Of a DNA stretch of 10,030 nucleotides, positions 5,251 through 10,030 are shown one piece after another. Every line of letters begins with the position of its first letter. Position 1 is the stretch's first letter. The position numbers and the translations under genes were made by a program. The notes beneath the pieces are model-generated. The model saw nothing but the letters and a program-made list of their open reading frames with translations, was not told where the DNA came from and ran no database searches. Where the stretch lies: NCBI GenBank assembly GCA_947626405.1, contig CANQSE010000054.1, forward strand, positions 1-10,030, written 5' to 3'. This DNA comes from an uncultured Acetatifactor sp. (lineage in GTDB: Bacteria; Bacillota; Clostridia; Lachnospirales; Lachnospiraceae).

Positions 5251-8187
5251 TCATGCAAAATCTTTTTCCGTCAAAATAATCATATCTTCCTTGTCGTAAC
5301 GCTTTGCCATCAGAATATCAAAGAAATGCTTCAAATTTTTCCTGTTGGCGTGGCGTATGGCTCCGTCCACAATCTGTTTTACCTCCAGCACGGTAACGGC
5401 ATGGTCTATGGTCTGGCGTTCTTCGATGCGGGTGTGAAGCGCAAGAACGCCAAGATCATCTATGGAATACTCAACCTCTTTCGCGTACTGCTTTCCGAAA
5501 GCCACAAGCATGTCATTGCTCAGCGCTTCAACGTTCATGCGTGCGGTAAAGCAGGATGCCAGATCGTCATTGCCCTGAAGCAGCTTCTGGATGGCCCTTT
5601 TATTGTCCTCCATAACAACAATGATTCCAAGGGATTCACGCTGCAGCTCCCTGTACAGATCCGCCGAGGTTTTATCGTTGATTCCGCCGGCCTTCTGGAT
5701 AATGAGTGCGCCGTTTTTAAGTTTCCCAAGAACCTCGGATACATTTTGCCCGTTCAGGGACTGTCCCGAAATTCTCGCCACCTTTCCAGAGAAATTGCTG
5801 TCCGTAAGCTGTACCTCACGGATCATGTTCTTTGCGAGTGTATCCGTATCCATGCCGTCGTCTCCGGTGATAATGATATTTCCGGTGTATGCGGCAAGGC
5901 TGATATTGTCAATTGCATTTACAAGCTGCTCCCTTGCAGACCTGCTCTGGATATATGGAGCATACAGCTCCCTCTCCTCCTTGGTAAGCGCCCTTACCTT
6001 CGGCTTTTCGGGCTGCGCCGACGCTTCCTCAGGCTCGGCTTTATCTTCGGATCCGGCGGCGGTTTCTTCTTCCGACGCTTTCTCAGGCTCCGCATTGGCA
6101 TCAGATCCGGCGGCGGTTTCTTCTTCCGGCGTTTCCTCAGGCTCCGCATTGGCATCAGATTCGGCGGCGGTTTCTTCTTCCGACGCTTCCTCAGGCTCCG
6201 CATTGGCCTCGGATTCGGCGGCGGTTTCTTCTTCCAACGCTTCCTCAGGCTCCGCATTGGCCTCGGATTCGGCGGCGGTTTCTTCTTCCGACGTTTCCTC
6301 AGGCTCCGCATTGGCATCGGATTCGGCGGCGATTTCTTCTTCCGACGCTTCCTCAGGCTCCGCATTGGCATCGGGCTCAGTGACGATTTCTTCTTCAGAC
6401 GCTTCCTCAGACTCTACGCTGTACTCAGCTTCGGCAATGCTTTCGTATTCCGCGGTTTCCTCAGTATCATCAAAGGTTTCCGCATCCGGCTCATCGTTTA
6501 CGGAAAGCCCCTCGTCTTCTTCATAAGGTTCTTCGTCTCCGTCCGGCAAATCATCCACCTCGCCGTTCTCAAGCTGCTCCAGCAGTCCGTCTCTCACGGA
6601 GGCTTCAAACTCGGTAAACATACTGCCGGTCTGCTGCAGCACCCTCTGGCGCACTTCCTCCTCACGCCGCCTGCTGCTCTCCTGTTTCATGCGTTCCCAC
6701 TCTGCGAGAACATCCTGAATATCCATCTGTCCGGTGATCTGCTTCTCCACCGTCTCACGCTCCGGCACGACAAGGCTTATCTGCCCGTCGGGTTCCTGAG
6801 CCAGAATATCCGCCATCTCCCTTGGAGGCTGTGCGCTCATGACCTGCTCACGCGCCCTGCCAAGCTTTTCCATGCGGAGCTGATCCATTATGATCTTTGC
6901 CGTGGTATCTTCAGCGGCGTCTTCAACGCCCGTCACGGCGTTTTCGTCTCCGGAAGCTTTTCCGGTATCTTCCACGTCCGCCTGGGATGATGTCATATCA
7001 TGTTCAGACGGAGCGTCTTCCTCAGGTTCAGGCTCGTGCGGAGGCATTTCGTCCTTCACACCGTTAAGCTCTCCGGTTTCCCCAAAAAACACTTCCGTGC
7101 TCTCTATCTTTTCGACGCCATCGTCCACATCGTTTTCGTCTATATCTTCATCCGAAAGCTCCGGATAATCCAGAGATTCCGTTTCCATCATCGGCGCTAC
7201 AATTGAGCGTGTTATAGCCGCAGACCTCGACTGCTCCTCATCAAGGACCTCACGCAGACCAGCCGCCAGCTCCGCCTGCAGGTTAATAGTGTTATATTTC
7301 CCCATATCCATTGTTTTCACATGGATATCCATTGTCTCGTCTTTGGGGCCTTCTTCAGCGCCGCTCTGATTCTGTGCGGCACGGCGTATATTTTCATAGA
7401 CGACGGTGTCGCCGCCTACGGATGCCGCGTTGTCTCCGGCTCCGGAGTCATATCCGGCCTGCTCAGCAGACTGTACGCGGACACTGTCCGTACCGGAATC
7501 CCCGTCCTCCAAAAAAGCGGAAATACTCTCCTGTTCCTCCGAAAATTCGTCCTGCTGCGCCCCGTGGGAGGGGGAATCAAATCTGTGGTCATATTTCTCC
7601 TGCTGCGCTGGATCCAGAGGCTGATGCAGCATTTTAAGCTCCATTGCCTTGATCACATATTTCCCGTCCCCAAACCAGAGGATCAGCTCGTCACATTCCT
7701 CGACACATTTGGTTGCAAGTCCCACCCTATGGTATAGATAGGCGAGCTCATATGCCCACTTTTCGCGATAATCCCTCTTTTTAAGCTCCTCAAGAACCCC
7801 TATGCGCTCCTCCAGGCTCACGTCCTGCGCCTCATACAGCCTGTACTGAAGAATATATCTTGCGGGATCCTTGGGGGCTACCTGCACAAATTCCTTATAA
7901 TAATTAACTGCCTGCACAAATTCTTCCGTCTTGATGCAGAGCTCGCACAGCGCGTAACAGATTGTCCTGCCGCCGGGTCTTCTCTCGTATGCAAGGAGCA
8001 GCATATTTTTTGCATCCTCGTAACGCCTGTTGATCTTGTAAAGATCACTGATCGTGCAGAGCATCATCACACTCTTTACCCTGCGCCAGTCTATGGTATC
8101 TGCGATTTCAGCCGCCTGTACATACTCGCCCGCAGCTATCAGATCCTTGATTTCATCCGCTCTTACTTTATATTCATATTTATCCAA
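5251..8187 (-). CDS. TPR protein with acidic repeat linker and degenerate AAA+ domain, 978 aa
   Basis: I do not recognise a named gene. Residues 1-190 are paired amphipathic helices of TPR type (for example ISDLYKINRRYEDAKNMLLL, then CIKTEEFVQAVNYYKEFV). Residues 200-730 are acidic and probably disordered, with short helical islands at about 430-460 and 485-540, and seven 18-residue repeats at 594-719. Residues 745-940 align by eye with AAA+ ATPases of the SpoVK/CbbX/EccA type, but the key residues are altered. The Walker A position reads GDDGMDTDT where GNPGTGKTT is expected, Walker B reads GALIIQKAGG where the family has D-E, and the arginine-finger segment reads LASCF where SRF is usual. 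It is therefore probably a non-hydrolysing scaffold or sensor. There is no signal peptide or membrane helix. The start is TTG with AGGGGAG 9 bases upstream, and a promoter lies at 8244-8273. It is cotranscribed with glgB, so a link to glycogen metabolism is possible but unproven. Confidence 0.9.
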   Translation of the reverse strand: MDKYEYKVRADEIKDLIAAGEYVQAAEIADTIDWRRVKSVMMLCTISDLYKINRRYEDAKNMLLLAYERRPGGRTICYALCELCIKTEEFVQAVNYYKEFVQVAPKDPARYILQYRLYEAQDVSLEERIGVLEELKKRDYREKWAYELAYLYHRVGLATKCVEECDELILWFGDGKYVIKAMELKMLHQPLDPAQQEKYDHRFDSPSHGAQQDEFSEEQESISAFLEDGDSGTDSVRVQSAEQAGYDSGAGDNAASVGGDTVVYENIRRAAQNQSGAEEGPKDETMDIHVKTMDMGKYNTINLQAELAAGLREVLDEEQSRSAAITRSIVAPMMETESLDYPELSDEDIDENDVDDGVEKIESTEVFFGETGELNGVKDEMPPHEPEPEEDAPSEHDMTSSQADVEDTGKASGDENAVTGVEDAAEDTTAKIIMDQLRMEKLGRAREQVMSAQPPREMADILAQEPDGQISLVVPERETVEKQITGQMDIQDVLAEWERMKQESSRRREEEVRQRVLQQTGSMFTEFEASVRDGLLEQLENGEVDDLPDGDEEPYEEDEGLSVNDEPDAETFDDTEETAEYESIAEAEYSVESEEASEEEIVTEPDANAEPEEASEEEIAAESDANAEPEETSEEETAAESEANAEPEEALEEETAAESEANAEPEEASEEETAAESDANAEPEETPEEETAAGSDANAEPEKASEEETAAGSEDKAEPEEASAQPEKPKVRALTKEERELYAPYIQSRSAREQLVNAIDNISLAAYTGNIIITGDDGMDTDTLAKNMIREVQLTDSNFSGKVARISGQSLNGQNVSEVLGKLKNGALIIQKAGGINDKTSADLYRELQRESLGIIVVMEDNKRAIQKLLQGNDDLASCFTARMNVEALSNDMLVAFGKQYAKEVEYSIDDLGVLALHTRIEERQTIDHAVTVLEVKQIVDGAIRHANRKNLKHFFDILMAKRYDKEDMIILTEKDFA
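6031..6408 (-). repeat. Seven tandem 54-bp repeats inside the TPR/AAA gene
   Basis: Seven consecutive 54-base units encode 18-residue acidic repeats with the pattern EEASEEETAAESDANAEP (residues 594-719). The middle units are the most alike (differences such as S/L/P, D/E, S/G), and both end units are more diverged (IVTEPDANAEP at one end, SEDKAEP at the other). The period is a multiple of three, so copy-number changes keep the frame. It also leaves long open frames on the opposite strand and in other frames; these are shadows. Confidence 0.93.
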
Positions 8188-8354
8188 GGCAGTCCGCTCC
8201 CCTATTCATACGTAAACCTGTCCCAATGCTTCAAATCAAAAACATTTTAACATAATATACATATAGATGTCAAAAATAAAAGCAAGAAATTAAGAAAAAA
8301 ATACAAGATATAGTGGTTGATGACTCCCTTTTTTTACTAAATATCGAAATGTCG
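8188..8354. other. AT-rich gap between rsmA and the TPR/AAA gene
   Basis: This 167-base stretch holds the promoter at 8244-8273 and the ribosome binding site AGGGGAG of the downstream gene. I see no convincing hairpin plus T-run after the rsmA stop, only A/T homopolymer runs, so where rsmA transcription ends is unclear. Confidence 0.6.
8244..8273 (-). promoter_or_regulatory. Sigma-A type promoter for the TPR/AAA-glgB operon
   Basis: On the minus strand a perfect -35 TTGACA (8268-8273) is followed after 18 bases by -10 TAAAAT (8244-8249), with TG one base before the -10 (extended -10). The surroundings are strongly AT-rich. The expected start near 8237 gives a leader of about 50 bases before the TTG at 8187. 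Confidence 0.8.
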
Positions 8355-9215
8355 TCACGGTTGCAGTTCACCCGCCAGCATGGAAAACTGTTCCAGTGAA
8401 AGCTCCTCCCCACGTACAGAGGGCGACAGTCCAAGTCTTTCAAGCGCCTGCAAAGCCTGTTCCTTCGTCACATTAAGCCCCTGTGCGTTTGATACGGCGT
8501 TGACCAAAGTCTTTCTCCGCTGATTGAATGAAGCTCTGATAAGAGCAAAAAGCATCGTCTCATCCTTAACCCTGACAGGCGGCTCCTTATGTCTGCTCAG
8601 ACGGATCACGGCGCTTCCCACGCCCGGTCTGGGGATGAAACAGTTCGGGGGAACATTTGCAACAATCTCCGGGCGGGCATGGTACTGTACGGCAAGCGAA
8701 AGCGCACCGTAGTCCTTGGTGCCGGGTTCCGCCTTCATCCTGTCCGCCACTTCCTTCTGCACCATGACCGTGACGCTCTCAAGCGGCACATGGCTCTCAA
8801 AAAGGGCCATAATAATAGGAGTCGTAATGTAATATGGCAGGTTTGCCACCACCTTTACCGGTCTGCCCCCGTTATAGGCTTCGACAATATTTTTCATGTC
8901 AACCTTTAAAATGTCGTCATTGATGAGTATTACATTGTCATAGCCTGATAACGTCTCCTCAAGAATCGGCATCAGCATTTTGTCTATCTCAACCGCAACC
9001 ACGCGGCCCGCCCGCTGCGCAAGCAGCGCAGTCATTGTCCCAAGCCCCGGCCCAATCTCCAGGACGCAGTCCTCCCTGCGGATATCAGCGGCCTCTATTA
9101 TTTTATTTAACACCCTTGGATCCACCAGAAAATTCTGTCCGTACTTTTTCCGGACGCGGAAGTCATGCTTCTGCATTATTTCAACGGTGGCGCGGGATAT
9201 TCCTGATTCCTCCAT
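8355..9215 (-). CDS. rsmA: 16S rRNA (adenine1518-N6/adenine1519-N6)-dimethyltransferase
   Basis: RsmA (KsgA, EC 2.1.1.182) uses S-adenosylmethionine to dimethylate two adjacent adenines in the 3'-terminal helix 45 loop of 16S rRNA during late 30S maturation; in many bacteria its loss gives kasugamycin resistance. At 286 aa it has the normal length. Visible motifs are KKYGQNFLVDP (23-33), the SAM-binding motif EIGPGLGTMT (53-62), the acidic AVEID (74-78), the catalytic motif NLPYY (125-129), MVQKEVADRM (151-160), FIPRPGVGSAV (193-203) and the C-terminal SFNQRRKTLVN (229-239). The ATG start is preceded by GGAGG only 4 bases away, and the N-terminus matches family length. The leader is unusual: its ribosome binding site can fold into a small hairpin, and four larger hairpins lie just upstream. 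Confidence 0.97.
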   Translation of the reverse strand: MEESGISRATVEIMQKHDFRVRKKYGQNFLVDPRVLNKIIEAADIRREDCVLEIGPGLGTMTALLAQRAGRVVAVEIDKMLMPILEETLSGYDNVILINDDILKVDMKNIVEAYNGGRPVKVVANLPYYITTPIIMALFESHVPLESVTVMVQKEVADRMKAEPGTKDYGALSLAVQYHARPEIVANVPPNCFIPRPGVGSAVIRLSRHKEPPVRVKDETMLFALIRASFNQRRKTLVNAVSNAQGLNVTKEQALQALERLGLSPSVRGEELSLEQFSMLAGELQP

Positions 9216-9220
9216 TTTTC

Positions 9221-9236
9221 CTCCATTCTGGAGCGT
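9221..9236 (-). promoter_or_regulatory. Hairpin that could mask the rsmA ribosome binding site
   Basis: In the minus-strand RNA CTCCA (9229-9233) can pair with TGGAG (9221-9225) around a GAA triloop, covering most of the GGAGG Shine-Dalgarno sequence (9220-9224). The same upstream arm, extended to ACGCTCC (9230-9236), is perfectly complementary to GGAGCGT in the loop of the hairpin at 9283-9313. The pairings are exact in the sequence; regulation is inference. Confidence 0.4.
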
Positions 9237-9250
9237 TTATGCGACAAGGC

Positions 9251-9360
9251 GACGCGAATCTCAAATTCGCGTCTGCCATCAGGGGAATTTGTGACGCTCC
9301 GGCACAAATTCCCAAACGAACAAGGTTCGTTTTGTGAAACAATAAGCTATCGAGCTTATT
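9251..9360. repeat. Cluster of four perfect inverted repeats upstream of rsmA
   Basis: Four perfect hairpins fill 110 bases. First, a 9-bp stem at 9251-9259/9265-9273 (GACGCGAAT, loop of 5). Second, an 11-bp stem at 9283-9293/9303-9313 (GGGAATTTGTG, loop of 9). Third, an 8-bp stem at 9314-9321/9325-9332 (AAACGAAC, loop of 3). Fourth, an 8-bp stem at 9341-9348/9353-9360 (AATAAGCT, loop of 4). The second and third abut with no spare base. No reading frame of interest and no ribosome binding site is present. It could be a structured leader, a dispersed non-coding repeat of the REP or MITE kind, or a small RNA. I do not recognise a known RNA family. Confidence 0.75.
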
Positions 9361-9364
9361 TTTT
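9341..9364 (+). terminator. Possible terminator on the plus strand, in the hairpin cluster
   Basis: The 8-bp stem AATAAGCT/AGCTTATT with a 4-base loop runs into six T residues (9359-9364) when read on the plus strand, which is terminator-like. In the minus direction, after the glycosyltransferase, it is followed only by the weak TTATTGTTT. No plus-strand gene is visible, so it would end either an antisense RNA from the cluster or nothing. Confidence 0.35.
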
Positions 9365-10030
9365 ACACTAATACCCTTTTTTTAATCTGGGACAGATACG
9401 CCCCATAGCCGCACTCCCGATTGGCGGCTTCGCCTGTTACGTCGTGTTTCGGGATTTTCTCCTTGCCCTTCGCCCCGGACAGATACCACTCGTATTCCAT
9501 GTCCAGATTGCCAATGTCGAGCGCCCTGTATCCCTCCAGAAACAACCGCTCCGTCAGCGGTTTGGCCGCGGCGCCCAGAGAGATCAGGAACAACCTGTCC
9601 TTAGGATATTCCCGGCAGCACGCCGCTATTTCGTCCAGTCTGGCATAGGCGTTGCTGGACGGGCCGATGATGCGCTCCACCGACCGGGCGGTATCTAACA
9701 GATCGTTTCCCACGCCGTTATGGGTTCTCTCCCCCTCCACGACGACCACATCCTTGTCCTGCCAGATCCGGCGGATGCCTTCCGCCCACCGGCCGCATAT
9801 GCTTTTGTCGGCATAGGCATAATAAAATCTGGAGACGGATGTATTATAATATACTTTGTTCCGGTCGCAGCACCGTTCATACACCCGGCGGCTGAACAAC
9901 AGATGATCGCGCCAGAACAGGCGGCTCTCCTTCCGGTAGACAGACAGATCGCCGAAAATATCCGGCACCGTCACGATCATGCCGTCATACTGATAACCCA
10001 GAATGCGCCTCAGATCTTCCATAAGTGCGG
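9363..10030 (-). CDS. GT-D fold (DUF1792-type) glycosyltransferase, N-terminus outside window
   Basis: This is a probable sugar-nucleotide dependent glycosyltransferase. Visible hallmarks, counted from the Met at 10022, are DVVVVEGERTHNGVGNDLLD (90-109), RIIGPSSNAYARLDEI (117-132), LFLISLGAAAKPLTERL (143-159), and ALDIGNLDMEYEWYL (166-180), the conserved C-terminal block of the family. These match the GT-D superfamily, whose characterised members include the glucosyltransferase domain that extends glycans on streptococcal serine-rich repeat adhesins. The N-terminal RFGDGE-type motif expected in the family is not present, and the frame stays open to the window edge, so the Met at 10022 is probably internal. 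The acceptor is unknown; a surface polysaccharide or glycoprotein (even flagellin) would be guesswork. The TAA stop lies 147 bases before rsmA. Confidence 0.85.
   Translation of the reverse strand, partial: ALMEDLRRILGYQYDGMIVTVPDIFGDLSVYRKESRLFWRDHLLFSRRVYERCCDRNKVYYNTSVSRFYYAYADKSICGRWAEGIRRIWQDKDVVVVEGERTHNGVGNDLLDTARSVERIIGPSSNAYARLDEIAACCREYPKDRLFLISLGAAAKPLTERLFLEGYRALDIGNLDMEYEWYLSGAKGKEKIPKHDVTGEAANRECGYGAYLSQIKKRVLV

Noticed and set aside
5994..6371. 125-codon Arg/Lys/Pro repeat open frame on the minus strand
   Set aside because: Out-of-frame reading of the same 54-bp repeats. The extreme composition and complete overlap with a well supported gene argue against it.
6031..6408. Regular repeats considered as a CRISPR array
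   Set aside because: The repeats are contiguous 54-base units without unique spacers, are not palindromic and are in frame within a gene.
5591..6526. 311-codon Ser/Ala-rich open frame on the plus strand
   Set aside because: Another antisense shadow of the repeat-bearing gene; its Ser-rich repeats mirror the acidic repeats of the real frame.
5326..6990. 554-codon open frame on the plus strand
   Set aside because: It lies antisense to the TPR/AAA gene and stays open because the 54-bp repeats keep all frames periodic. The translation is a low-complexity Phe/Arg/Gly repeat without a recognisable domain.
8274..8354. Search for an intrinsic terminator after rsmA
   Set aside because: T-rich runs exist, but only imperfect short pairings precede them, so no terminator is called.
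9216..9362. Known riboswitch or T-box in the rsmA leader
   Set aside because: No conserved T-box, SAM, TPP, cobalamin or other riboswitch core could be recognised; only the hairpins and pairings described are supported.

Overview
The window looks like a chromosomal segment of an anaerobic, motile member of the Bacillota, most likely Lachnospiraceae or a near relative. The reasons are the flagellin paired with a DUF6240-like flagellar-locus protein, the clostridial type of GlgB and RsmA, strong purine-rich ribosome binding sites, frequent TTG starts and AT-rich gaps between genes of moderate G+C. All genes that can be supported lie on the minus strand, so transcription runs from the right edge to the left edge. 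No rRNA, tRNA, CRISPR array, transposase or phage gene was seen.

In transcription order (right to left): (1) 10030-9363, a GT-D fold (DUF1792-type) glycosyltransferase whose N-terminus lies outside the window; (2) 9362-9216, a 147-base gap packed with four perfect inverted repeats and a fifth small hairpin over the rsmA ribosome binding site; (3) 9215-8355, rsmA/ksgA, the 16S rRNA dimethyladenosine transferase; (4) 8354-8188, an AT-rich gap with a strong sigma-A type promoter; (5) 8187-5251, a large three-part protein with N-terminal TPR-like helices, a long acidic linker containing seven 18-residue repeats, and a C-terminal AAA+ fold whose catalytic motifs are all degenerate; (6) 5234-3282, glgB, the glycogen branching enzyme, almost certainly in one operon with (5); (7) 3281-3170, a gap with tandem hairpins including a clear intrinsic terminator, and a candidate sigma-28 promoter that overlaps it; (8) 3169-266, a 967-residue DUF6240-like protein; (9) 262-1, the N-terminal 87 codons of a flagellin, starting 3 bases after gene (8).

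The window therefore joins three units: a ribosome-maturation gene behind a structured leader, a glycogen branching operon led by a probable pseudo-ATPase scaffold, and the start of a flagellar filament operon. The points most worth following are the pseudo-AAA+ TPR protein coupled to glgB, the hairpin cluster upstream of rsmA with a possible ribosome-binding-site switch, and the large DUF6240-like protein coupled to flagellin.
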